64,000 nucleotides of DNA from Pezizomycotina sp. ARF18 (taxonomy: Eukaryota; Ascomycota): assembly GCA_002224055.1 (NCBI GenBank), contig AZLU01000148.1:38849-102848 (forward strand), given 5' to 3'. Of the stretch, positions 12,520 through 24,210 are shown piece after piece; position 1 is the stretch's first letter, and every line of letters starts with the position of its first letter. Below the pieces are notes generated by a model. That model had not been told where the DNA came from and searched no databases. It saw nothing but the letters and a program-made list of their open reading frames with translations. Made by a program: the position numbers and the translations under genes.

Positions 12520-13040
12520 GGTCGAGAAGTTATACCTGTTTGCCGCCTACAGGTTCTCGACATCCTTCGTTCTATTCCAGGTGGTCTCAGTTCGGGTTTC
12601 TAAAGAGTGGCCTCACTTGGGTTTAAAGCCCTCTGAGATCCGTCCTTCTCTGTCCTTGCTCCACAGTCTCCTAACCATGGTACGCGGCGCGTCTATCACG
12701 TTGACGATAGCCTTGACCTTCAATCCCCCGGTTTCGGTTCTGCTTGGTCTGGTCGTCAGCTGCGGAGTCTAGCATGAGGATTCTCGGGCTCGCCGTTGGT
12801 GGTATAACGATGGTTCAGGGTGCCATTTTCAGGCCGGTCGCGAAAGGTGTTGAGAGCGTTGTGTTGGATATTGCGATGCTGACAGCGAGCGCAAGTTTTG
12901 GTAAGTTTGCAGAGTCATTACTCCCAAAACCCCATTTCTCAGCAGTCTTGAGGGGTGCTTGTAATTGTCATTGTGATCTGCGGGCTGTCCTTTACATTAT
13001 TCAGCCCGCTAGCTATCGGTTCAACAACTTCAACTAGATT
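12520..13040. other. possible gene remnant, strand uncertain
   Basis: A locally GC-richer block of about 500 bp inside AT-rich DNA reads as protein on both strands. On + it gives hydrophobic stretches (for example SVLLGLVVSC, LGLAVGGITMVQGAIF). On - it gives soluble-looking stretches (for example NVIDAPRTMVRRLWSKD). Composition suggests a former or present coding exon, but I cannot decide the strand, and no family is recognised. Confidence 0.3.
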
Positions 13041-16000
13041 ACTTGATGGAGGGGTTCGTTCTTCGACGTGGGGTGTGTAACCAGTCCGAAGCGAGGGAGT
13101 ATAGGATGCCATGCTTTTTAGCATTTGAACAGCTTTTATTCTGTTTGAGTTCGACTTCGCGTTTTCTTTTTCTTAGTTTTTGGAGACCTTTGCAAGTGAT
13201 TCAATTTTGGATAGGGGGGGGGGGGAACGACTGTATGGTATAGATACTTTGGAGGCTTCGAAATGATGGCGAATACTAGTTTTTCAGGAGTGAGAACGGT
13301 GGCGGGGTGTCTGTTTAATCAATGTATATTGTAGAAAACCTGATCCTAGTTGCAGAGTATAGATATATTACACCGCGGGTCACTATGAGCTTTTCGGTCA
13401 TTAAGCTATGGAACTTCTGAAAGTTTGGATCGTCTAGATATATAGCGACTACTGCAAGAAAATTTAACTTGCAATACTTCCTGCCCGTCGGTCGTCTCCA
13501 AGCACTTGGATTTTCATCATGAGGTATACCAGAATCTTCTTTATGATACTTTTTTTAGCGTACTACTAGCTCAAATAGCGTTCTAAACAGCGTGACTAGG
13601 TTGATAGTCCTTACTTTATAGTCACTATTAAAGATATTTATAATACCATTATCATTAACCCTCATTAGCTATATAGAAGAATGTAGGAAGACTAGCTAGT
13701 TTACATCGTGGTTTTGTTGAGTAACATGCATTAAATAGTGATTCGTGAGCGTGTTTCATTAACCTCGTACATCAGTAGGCATCAAGAAAATAGTTTAGAA
13801 GAGAAGGAAAGGAAAAAGAGCGTTGGAAGTGCTTTATGAAGGGCTGGAAAGCACAATGGTATGGTGTTTTAGATATCCTGAGAATCGTTTATTGGTAAAT
13901 GTGCATTGCACCGCCTACAGGAGTCACTTTCTTGTTTCGATGACCGAGCCTCAGCAAATGGCGCAACCGAAGGGGATGTATGGAGTGTGTAAGTCGTCCT
14001 TCTTGGGCCTAGATGCTACGCTGGCGGGCTTCTTTGTGCGCGAGACGGTCAGTTTAACGGTTACAGGTCGGCTTGGAGTGAAAGTTCTCTCGTTGGAATT
14101 CAGCGTCTGTTGTTTGCTGCCCTTGGAGACTGAGCAAAGCGGTGTGGGATGTGCAACAGCCTGAGAAACATAGAGCCATCGAAAGTGTTAGCATGAGTTG
14201 CTTTGTTGCGACTGGTGCTAGCCAAGGTAGTGCGAAATGCAGAGAGAGTTGGCTTTGCTTACCATCTCGGATTGACTCTTCTGGACAGACATAACGCTCG
14301 CTGGACCAATAGACATATTTACCGAACTATAATAAAGGCGAATCCTAGGAAAATGTTGGTTGATTTGACTGTTGGGTAGTTTCTCGCGGTTTCTCGTAAA
14401 AGGTCTCTGATTTGCGGTGAACAATGTCTTTTAGTTCCGTGAGACTTTTAGATCGGATGGTCCGTTGGTGCCACTGGGTTGGTACAGGGTCGAACGTGGA
14501 TCTTATATATTGCGCACGTCCTAAGAAAAAAAAATTTTTTTTTCGTAAAAGTGATTAGATTAGTAAAATTAATCCGGGGCTTCCCACCCTAATCGCCATT
14601 CAAGCAACATTCAGCTGTCTATATGGCAGAGGCAGCTTGCCAACGTTGAAATGTAGGCCCATCGACCTGAGATGTCTAAGAAAAACCTTCCTTGCATTTG
14701 TATCCCATGAGAGGAGCAAAATCTCGGCTAGCAGCATAATAACACTAGCGACGTTAACAAATAGCGACTACCCGTAGGGCAATTTGACTGCTGACGTGTA
14801 CCAACTAGTAATTGGGGTCTGGGATAACGGCCCGGCCGATGTGGTTGAGCAGTATTGTCCCCTTGTTTTTAACTGGAACAAGCAATGAATATTTTCCAAG
14901 ACGGGTGACTATCTGGGCTAGCTGTCGATTATTTATAGTCTCTAGTTAAGCCTTATTCGCGACGCTTGCATGATGATTCAAACCCTAAGGGCAGTGTCCC
15001 CAAGCTCTTAGGGCGTCCTCTGACTATATAGTTGAGCGGATTTATTGTTTTGATTGATTCCAGAACTTTGGTATTTGGTTATTTTGTCTGATGCTGTGAC
15101 GGAAATCCGTAATCTCAATTTCGCTCGTGGTATGCGAAGATTGCGACGCGCGGGGCGCCGGTCCCTCAACAGAAAGGCATATATACCCTATTCGCGTCTC
15201 AGGTTTTACGTAAAAATAGCCAAAGGATCGATTGACGGCTGAATAAATAGCATCCATTTATGCTCCGACAGAAATTTTGGCTCTTGGTTTGTCTCGGTGT
15301 AATAAAACGACGATTCGTCTAGCCCGCTTGTTGGACGGGACCCAGCAGAATGCTATAAGCTATGACAGTGAGATTTGATAAGTAGGGTATACTTTAATGT
15401 TCGGAACACCGTGCAGGATAGAGTAAATGCAAGATTCTGGAAAAGAACTGACTTGTTTCATGGATGGATTCCACGTCTTTCTAAGGGCCCTACTGTGGTT
15501 TTCCGGAACCGGTGAGCAGTTCATAATGCTATTTCTGTAGAGCGACGCCGCATACCTAGTACCGCGAAGATCAAAGGTACGTATATAAAGACATACTGAA
15601 TATATATATCTCGAGGGTGGCTGTAGGCGGTACTAGGCGCCGTCCTCTGTCTGTCCCGGATTTGTCCATACCTCGAAAAAGATCACAATGACCGGCGCTT
15701 TACGTGATTACTATCTTTCGAAGTTTAGAGGAATTGGAAAACGTCAAATAGCCTATAGCGTGTTAGCCATAATCGACCTCTATAACCATATCCAACAGCG
15801 AGTAACGTTTAGAGTCGTTTTTAGCAATCTTGACGGTTTTCGCCACGATGGCGCGGGGATTACGTCTACGGACAGCATCCGAAGAACAACAGCCAGGTTT
15901 CCATCCGAAAGATTTTGGCGTTTCTTCAGACGAAGGTCCCGAGCAACGTCGTAGGTTCCGCAGTCACGCATTGCATGCGATTGACAGTCACAGGTATATT

Positions 16001-18394
16001 CCGTACCACTTAGGTCCAGAGTTTGGGTAATGACAGGCGTTCTCGGTCAGGAAAAGACACTCGGTTCTTCAGTTATTAATTCCACCTCTGTTATTTACAA
16101 AGAAAAAAAAAAAAAAAAGGGGGGGGAAAAAAGGAAACAGAAATGCTGAAAGGGATCATAAAACGCAAACGACTGCACACCGAGAACTAATCCCGGCATC
16201 AAAATTTTCACTTCTGCAGCAACCAGTTTATCCTTCAGCAACTGGCTCGTTCAAACATGCTCGCGGGCTCGGTTCGCTTTGTTGACATGACGCAGCCTGG
16301 TTGTGAATCTGCAGCTCGATGCCGCCCGGAAAAGCGCCAAAGAATCCCCGTCCACAGGCCTGTCCGGAAATCCCTGCCATGTCGCCTCCATGAGTTACCA
16401 CGAAGTAAGTGTTGGGCTCCGACGGACTTCGAATCCTTGATCCTTACCTAGGACCTGGAAACCATATGTTTTTTCCGTTACAGGGCCCTGCTGCCGGTCT
16501 CTTGGGATGGATTTATCTTTTGTTCCGCCTGGGCGAATTCTGAGAAGGATATTGGAACTTCTCCATATCCAGCGCGATAATATTGAGACCTCGACGGCCA
16601 TCTTATTATTAGTATTGTACATAGACAGCCAGCTAGCGCTTGTTGAGCATAAGATCATAAGATTATTTCTTTTCTTACTTTTGCTACTTTTAGCCTATCA
16701 GAGAAGTCGCGAGGGCTTCTAATACTCCGTTTTAAGACTTATATCTTAAAAGACGGGCTGGAAACTCGAGATGCCGGTTTATTGTTAGCATGCCTCCGGA
16801 GTCCCAGAATCTAAGTTCTGGATCAATATCTCTCCATATTGACTGGCCGCCAGAACTCGACGTCCCAAATTCTGGGAGTGCTCAATACCCGAAAGGCATC
16901 AATCCTGTTTTTTCTAATCTTCGTATGATTTTGTGGAAGGTTGGGTGAGAAACAGACCGGGTTTCGCTGCGGCTGGATTTAAAACTGGCCATGCCTCTAC
17001 ACGAAAAACCGAGAAAGAAAAAATGGAAGTTCAAAGTAAATTTGCTAAGGTTATCGCGGAAGTTCATAATCTCCCGCCTCAACTTTGTGAATTCGAAAGA
17101 TCCTGAAGGCCGTATGACTTGATAAAATAAACTAATTTGATGCCGACGACCGATAATTTGGCAGGGAAACATAGGCCGCCGAATTACGGTTTATTCTTCT
17201 GTGCTGGTTTCCGAGAAGCGTGAGATGTAAAGCCAAAATTCTGTATCGAGTCACACACTTGTGCGTTCTGTTTCTTAGAAAGACATTCGATTTCTTTTTA
17301 ATATCTTTCCTCTTTGCTACAAGATACAGACTTGCCTCGTCGAGAAATATGCCAGTTGTTGTCATTCCCAGTAACGGGCAGCGGGTCGTTGAAGACAGCA
17401 TGCCCCGTCCAAGTTTCCCCTCTCTTCTGTTCGAATATCTGCTCCTTATCGTGATGATGATGTTTTCTGAGAAGTGGCTATGGGCTGATGTGTTCCCTGT
17501 ACTATTTGTAGAGTGTTTAGCCGTGATTCACCGCATCGCGGTACACCGGGTCGTCTTCCGTTAAAAGCAGAATGCAACTATCTTGAAAATGAACTTTTTA
17601 TCAACCAATTTAGCAGGAGCTTGTTGCAGGTCAGCATTTTGAATCTTGTGAACTGACTCTTGTGGTCCGGTCGTGATTCAAACGAAACGGAAGGAGCTCT
17701 CTTCGGGTTCTTCCTTAGCCTCACATAAACCTGAAAACTTTCTGCAGTTTTCATCTGAACCAGACTCTCGTTCTCGTTTTTTTTTCCCAGCGTTATCGCG
17801 ACCGTTTTGAAATCGAACCGAGTGGAGTTAAGCATTTCTCCTCCAATCTGGAGTCACCGACTGGCGAAATTCCCTCAAAGACGAGTTTAAAAGGCGTCCA
17901 GCGTAATCATTTGCGAAAAAAATGGGATATCATATCTTTCGTCATTTAGGCAAGCGTTCTTACCAGGCGATTTGCTAGCCCTGCAGCGCCCGTCCGATGC
18001 TGTTATACCTGGGGGGCAATTGGGGCATTTCGATTCGTCGGATTCTAGCGAGGCAGCGTCAGCAGATCCCAACCTTTTCACTTATGCTGAGAGAACGTCG
18101 TCTCTCTGATACTCCCCGTATAATTTTTCGAAAGACCGTTGCCCCTTCACGTTCCCATCGTCCCAGCGCTAGGGAAACGAGGTCGCCGACGCAAGACAGC
18201 CCTACAGTATAAAGTCCTTCGATCCCTTCCATTTATCCCTCATGGACGTAACGGAATCCCAGCTTTTCTACCCCGATCCTACTGTCTATTGTTCCCTTTT
18301 CTGATCAACTTGTCTCTAAGAGGAATTGCTCTTAGCTAAAATTATTAAGAAAACAACTGCGCCTTTTCTTCTAAGCCTTTTTTTAAAAAAATAA
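13041..18394. other. gene-poor, AT-rich stretch
   Basis: More than 5 kb without a supported gene. It holds a run of 12 G at about 13214-13225, AT-rich DNA around 13300-13760, and an A-run followed by a G-run at about 16101-16128. Plus-strand frames at 13823-14164 (113 codons) and 17220-17564 (114 codons) are the longest. Both are equally open in shadow frames and have no motif, so neither is called. Confidence 0.4.
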
Positions 18395-21356
18395 ATGTCT
18401 GAGATTACTCGCGTCCCACGCTCCAGTGGAAGAAAGCCAGGAGAAGCGTGAAAGAAATCACGATAATCCCGCGGAAAAACACCCCAATGAAGTCACCGGT
18501 AGATCCGAGTCGGATCTCGAAGCTTCGCTGGAGCACAAAACTGGGATCATCTCTGATTCTGGAAGCATTCTCGTGAACGACAGAGACGTCAGGCACAAGC
18601 AGGTAAAAAGCTTATAACCAGTTCCCTTTTTAATTTGGCGGCATGAGCAGTCTCTGCTGGGAATAGTACACTATATCTGCACCTTGCTGTGATCTGCTAA
18701 CAAATGTTCTGACGAGTAGAAATTCGGCGGTCTGCTTCTAGCCTGGCTCACGTACCAGTCCATCGGTGTCATTTATGGAGACATCGGCACTTCGCCTCTA
18801 TACGTATATTCTAGCACTTTTACGTCTCCTCCTAATCATGAGGATCTCGTCGGCTGTCTTTCCCTCATCATCTGGTCCTTGACTCTGATGGTTAGCGTGA
18901 AATACGTGGGCATTGTCTTGAGAGCTGATGACGAAGGCGAGGGTGGTACATTTGCCCTATTTTCACTCTTGACGCGCTATGTAAGCAACTTCTATCCCTG
19001 ATCTATCTAGATTTCTTGCAAACCCAATATCCTGGTCTTTTATTTGCTGATTTACTGGGTTACATTTAGTCGAACATCGTGGAGCGCGACCCTAGAGCTG
19101 CGCAGCTCATCCGGATGAAACGATACCGCAGCAATGAATTAAAAGCCGGGGCTCGTCCAGTCAGAAGTCAGATCGAAAACAGCGCACCGCTGAAATTCTT
19201 TATCCAAACTATCGCCATTGTTGGCGTGGCGCTGATCATCGCGGATGGTGTTTTGACTCCCTCCCAGACAGTCCTTGGTGCTATTGAAGGTATCCTGCAA
19301 AGAACCCCGATGAAGACTTAGTCATGGTAGACTGTAGCTAATATTCAACTCTACTATGTGCTCGTAGGTTTCAAGGTCGCAAACCCGAACATAACGCAGA
19401 GCACCATCCTCGGCGGATCCTGCGGTGTCCTTGTCTTTTTGTTTCTCATCCAGCCCTTCGGCACCTCGAAGTTGGCGACAACTTTCGCCCCATAGTTATC
19501 ATCTGCTCTTGTCCATTGCGGCTTCTGGGATATATGTAAGCCACAACCATAGTCCACCTGATCCCATTGCTAATGGGAAAATGTCTAATTACACCCAGAT
19601 TACTATGTACTGTTCTTTCACCACTGTTATGTTACGAGTTAATTCTTCGTGAGCTATGAGCTAACGGATCAACTGGCCAAAAATATGATACGCGACAAAA
19701 ATATTTCCATGCTTTGTGCGTTGTAGAACTTAGCGGTGCATGACCACTCCGTGCTCAAAGCATTCTCGCCAACATTTGCGATCAAGTATTTTATCAACCG
19801 GAAAACGGAGGGCTGGAAAAGCTTAGGAGGTGTTCTGCTGGCATTCACAGGTGAGCTTTATAAAAAGTATGAGTGAATCGACCATAATTAACGGTTACCT
19901 AGGCGTGGAGGTTATGTACGCGGATCTGGAGCTTTCACTCTTAGGTAAGTTTCCGTTCGCAGTAGCGCAAGCTCCACAGATAGATTTCGTTAACCAATTT
20001 TTTTGGATCTCATCAGAGCCGTCTCCTACTCCTGGCTTTTCTTCGGCTACCCTTGCCTCCTCCTCGCATACATCGGGCAAGCCGCCTATATCTCCCGCTT
20101 CCCGATGCCTATAGTAATCCCGTCTTCGCGACCGTCCCGCCGCACACCTTCTGGCCGATGGAGATAATAGCATGCCTCGCCGCCATCGTCGCTTCTCAAG
20201 CCACCATAACCGGCGTGTTCCAACTACTCTCCCAAGTCATCAACTCCAATTACTTCCCAAAGATCAAGGTCATTCACACCTCCACCCGCGTCTTCGGACA
20301 GCTCTACATACCCGTGGCGAACTGGCTCATGATGATCGGCTGCATCATTGTCACATGCGTCTACAACGACACAGTCCGCCTCGGTAACGCGTACGGCACG
20401 TGTGTCATGCTAGTTACTACCATTACGACGTATCTTGTCGCGATCGCGGCGTTGATTGTGTGGAGGTTACATGTACTTATTGTTTTACCGCCGTTGGTGT
20501 TCTTCGCAGTGCTGGATGGATTGTTCCTTTCGTCCGCGCTTACGAAGGTACCGGATGGCGCGTGGTTCACGTTGATGCTTGCTGCGGTTCTCTCGTTCGT
20601 CTTACTTCTTTGGCGCTATGGGAAGACGAAGCAGTGGAATGCGGAGGGTTTGGACAAGTTACCACCCGCGGATATCGTTCGCGTCGCGTACGACCCCGAT
20701 AGCAAGAGCGAGCAGGCGCCGTTGTACTTGACAGAATCATTTGGTGGGCGAAAGCTGGCCACGATGAAGGGTTGCGGCGTGTATTTCGACAAAGGGGCGA
20801 CAAAGCGCCGGCGGTCTACACTCACTTCCTACATAAATTCGAAGCGCACCACGAACTCACCATCTTCTTCCACCTGCGCTCCATCAAGCACCCAGCGTCC
20901 CACCGGAGGAGCAGTATACCGTCACAAGTTATCCATCCCACACACCTACCGCATCCTCGTCCGCTACGGTTACAACGAGCACGTTGTCTCGCACCCTCGC
21001 TGAAGTCCTGCACACGCAGCTCACGCACTTCCTAACTACTAAGCCGGAAGTCACGAGGGAATACGCCGGAGGAACGTAATATGTGGATTGAGAGAGAACT
21101 CGCATATATTGAGCACGCATTCTCTACGCAGGCTATATATATCGTCGGACAGGAGCAGCTGAAAATCAGGGATGATACTAATATCGTTAGGAGGATACTT
21201 ATTAGCGCTTTCTTTGGCTTAGGGAGAATACTAGGAAGAAGGTTGTGGGAAAGAGATCTGACATAGCTTGTGGAGCCGAAAGAGGGCTCCATCGGTGCGG
21301 TGAGGGATGAGCAGGAGGTATTGCAGGGTGAGGGTAAGAAGTCCGTCGTCTTATGA
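18395..21356 (+). CDS. HAK/KUP-type high-affinity potassium transporter
   Basis: Plasma-membrane K+ (probably K+/H+ symport) transporter of the HAK/KUP/KT family. Diagnostic strings: [14 protein letters not shown] in exon 2, the charged [16 protein letters not shown] motif, [18 protein letters not shown] in exon 3, and [12 protein letters not shown] in exon 6. The last exon carries the transmembrane block [20 protein letters not shown] and the cytosolic domain with [11 protein letters not shown]. Predicted exons: 18395-18602, 18720-18980, 19070-19289, 19368-19535, 19727-19850, 19903-19944 and about 20019-21356, all with GT-AG introns (first intron branch site CTAAC near 18697). Single-base breaks occur near the start, at the end of exon 4, near 20110, 20800, 20890 and 21000, and at 21264. 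The tail ends in an acidic or basic stretch closing with KSVVL. Expected length of about 780-800 aa fits the family. Confidence 0.9.
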
Positions 21357-21842
21357 TGATGACGTGGATTTGGATGTACCGTAGTATGGAAGCGTCTACG
21401 AAATTACGTTTTTACTCTTTCTTTTCTTTGTCCAAGATTGTTGTCTATTTGAAATCTTCCTTTTGATTTCTTGCTAAACTGTCATATATATCCTTGTTGC
21501 ATATGTATTTCAGGAACGAATAATTTATATCACCTATGCCCGGGTATTCTATGTAGGAGTACGAGTGATCGTGGTGAAGAGATTAGATAGTTAAAAAGCA
21601 TAAAAGGTGCTAGAGTAAATGAGAGATCTGGATTAATTGTAAAAACTGCGATTCTATACCGTTCATGACGACGATGATGCCTATGACGCAGTAGCCGCTT
21701 TATTAACCTGCATCCTTTCATACGCTTTTATTCTCTGCTCCTCTACCCAAATACTATCGCCGATCTTCAGCCTTCATCCCCGTCCTGTCACTGAACTGTA
21801 GCTGTGATATTGTGCGTTTTTTCGCTTCAGTATGTTCGATGG
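21357..21842. other. intergenic, 3' ends of convergent genes
   Basis: AT-rich space between the transporter and the convergent minus-strand gene. No gene is supported. Confidence 0.5.
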
Positions 21843-22597
21843 TTAGAAATCCACAGAGCTGAGCCTGACATCCCTGTTATCTCCGTCTACTCGCGTATTC
21901 TTCAATTCCTTATCAAATACAGATGCGACAACTCTTTGCCAACTTAGCGCAGAGAAATCCACATAGCCGCCTTCTTCTCCTTCGCTTTTCTCCGCGAGTT
22001 CCTTCTCGCGCAGTTTCCCTCTTGGTGATGAAGCCGTGTATTGCATGAAGGAATTTCAGCTGCGCTATAGCCTCGTCGTGTCCTGTCGTTCGCGCACGCG
22101 GATACGGTCCGTAAGGGTTTGGCTGATCATATCGGCGTATGGGGTGTCTTCCGGATCCTTATTAGGGTACGATAACCCGAAGGGGATACTGCGCTATAAT
22201 TTTGGCAGCGGACTGGACTGCTTTGTCGACGTCGTCGTTGAAGTATTCGATGTTGTTCTTGGGGCGTTCGGACGCGGTCTGGCAATCGTTGTCGGGGTTG
22301 GAGAGCGAAAGCACTCCCAAAATGCTATGATCGCGAAGATTGAAGTCGTAATTTTCGGTGTGGATAATATTGCTACTGGGCTTGGTTGGCTGTAAGGAGT
22401 GGACGAGAAGGTCTCTCGAGTATTGGTCCAGTGATATTTTTGGGACTTAGACTTCGTATGTAGGGTAAAGAGCGAGCGCTTGGGGTCTTATTATCGCTCT
22501 CAGAATTAGGGAAGCAGTAATCGCAAGAAATGGAGAAAACGAGCAAAGATAGAGGGATCTGGCAGTCTTTATTCGCCATTCCGAGGGCCGTTCCCAT
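21843..22597 (-). CDS. hypothetical protein
   Basis: Minus-strand coding is shown by three well-behaved open segments in successive frames: 22597-22373, then about 22380-22160 (FNLRDHSILGVLSLSNPDND and NNIEYFNDDVDKAVQSAAKI), then NKDPEDTPYADMISQTLTDR (about 22160-22070) and a clean charged C-terminus (RGKLREKELAEKSEGEEGG, then FSALSWQRVVASVFDKELKN) to the stop at 21843. About three indels join them, giving about 245 aa. The C-terminal half is hydrophilic and rich in Glu/Lys. No family recognised. The 5' end is uncertain because the tandem duplication starts 20 bp upstream. Confidence 0.55.
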
Positions 22598-22616
22598 CTT
22601 CGCTCGCCGTTCGTTT

Positions 22617-22907
22617 CAACGGGCCCCCACGAGGTGGTAAGATTGGCAAAGACCTTTCAGTTTAAGTCCTATGGCTATTAAGAGGTCCTTCTAATGCATC
22701 GCTATTTGATCCTATTAAAACTCCCTCGCATAACATTTAAAAAACAACCGAGAATTTTAAGTGTAACCGTGCAGAATCAGGTTGGAGATAGTAAAAGTGT
22801 TAGGTTTGATTATCTGGATTGATCGTACATTGACTTTCCGTTGTTTCTCAGTAACGAATACTCCGACGATTATTTATATTTATTTCCCGAGACATCGTTT
22901 ACTGGCA
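22617..22907 (+). repeat. tandem duplication, copy 1 (indel-rich)
   Basis: First copy of a tandem direct duplication, 291 bp. It differs from copy 2 only by 1-2 base gaps, nearly all missing bases in short homopolymers (for example aagattgg versus aagaattgg, gacctttcag versus gacccttttcag, ctggattg versus ctgggattg). Junction homology is the short string caac. Confidence 0.9.
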
Positions 22908-23205
22908 ACGGGCCCCCACGAGGTGGTAAGAATTGGCAAAGACCCTTTTCAGTTTAAGTCCTATGGCTATTAAGAGGTCCTTCTTAATGCATCGCTATTT
23001 GATCCTATTAAAACTCCCTCGCATAACATTTAAAAAACAACGAGAAATTTTAAGTGTAACCGTGCAGAAATCAGGTTGGAGATAGTAAAAGTGATTACGG
23101 TTTGATTATCTGGGATTGATCGTACATTGACTTTCCGTTGTTTCTCAGTAACGAATACTCCGACGATTATTTATATTTATTTCCCGAGACCATCGTTTAC
23201 TGGCA
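22906..23205 (+). repeat. tandem duplication, copy 2
   Basis: Second copy, 300 bp, in the same orientation and directly abutting copy 1. It is 9 bp longer by indels alone with no clear substitution, pointing to read errors or a misjoined haplotype rather than an old duplication. Confidence 0.9.
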
Positions 23206-24210
23206 CTATACTGGGATTCAGAACAACATGATTGACGAATTAGTTATTTGGGCTATTGCTGGTTAAACATCATAGTATTTGCAAAGTTGAACCTCTCACT
23301 TGTCTTGCCAAGTTTGGGACGACGTCGAAGAAATAGAAAGAAAGCCTTTCCTGCCATAAGCAGCATCATATCTTAAGCTTAACCCTTGGAACGTGGGGAA
23401 AGTCATGGGAATGGATGCTTATATTTTCAACAGAGTTACTGGTCCAGCGCATAAAATCCAATTTAAAGCTTTAGCATGTCTTTTTCTCTGTCCGTTTCAA
23501 GATTGGAGGTCATCGCCGGCTTCCGGCTAAAAGGTGCTGCCAGTCGGAGGCTTAAAGATTGAAGTGAACAATGTATGTCTAACTAGGATTATCTCGTTTT
23601 TGGTAAATCGTTGACGAAAACTACTCTTATTTACGGTTTCTCTGAAGGTAAAGCAATTCTGCAGACTCGATACATGTTTATAGGTGACCAAGTTAGTGAA
23701 ACTTGCGGAGTCATCAAGACCCGAGACTAATACGGCGTTATCGTATGTAAATCTCTATGGAGTATTTACTTACCTACAGTTGAAGAACACTTCAGAATAC
23801 GAGTGTATCTTATCCCGCCGATTTTCCGATGTCGAAGTATCACGGCAAATTACATGCTCCTTCTCTCGCCCCTTTCTCAATGTCCGGACTCGTGGTCCTC
23901 CACGCGATCTCTTAATACTCTCCGTCCACGTCCGGAAGACAAGCACACCCAACCTATTATCCCCCATGATTCGTCTTCATCCAACTCCCCATCATCAGGC
24001 TCCTCTCTCTTCTCTATAGTCAATAGTGCGTATCGAAGTGTAACTATCTATACTGTTCATCCTCGCCGGGACGTCGGCGTATTCGGCGTCGTGTAGTAAC
24101 TCATCCTATTCGTCGGGGTCGGCTGCAGCAGCGTGCTCCCACTAGTCGCAGATCTCCACTATTCGAGCGCATCCTACCCTGATGAAAATCACCAGGATGT
24201 AGAGTCGCAT
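23206..24210. other. intergenic
   Basis: Overlapping plus frames at 23684-24096 include a Ser/Pro-rich stretch, but no gene structure or family can be supported. This is probably the region downstream of the minus-strand rhodopsin-type gene. Confidence 0.4.

Noticed and set aside
13823-14164. 113-codon plus-strand ORF
   Set aside because: The opposite strand is also largely open, and neither reading resembles a known family.
17220-17564. 114-codon hydrophobic plus-strand ORF
   Set aside because: Hydrophobicity follows from T-rich sequence; no gene context or regular TM pattern.
20172-20825. Several ORFs on both strands overlapping the K+ transporter last exon
   Set aside because: Shadows of the GC-richer transporter coding frame.
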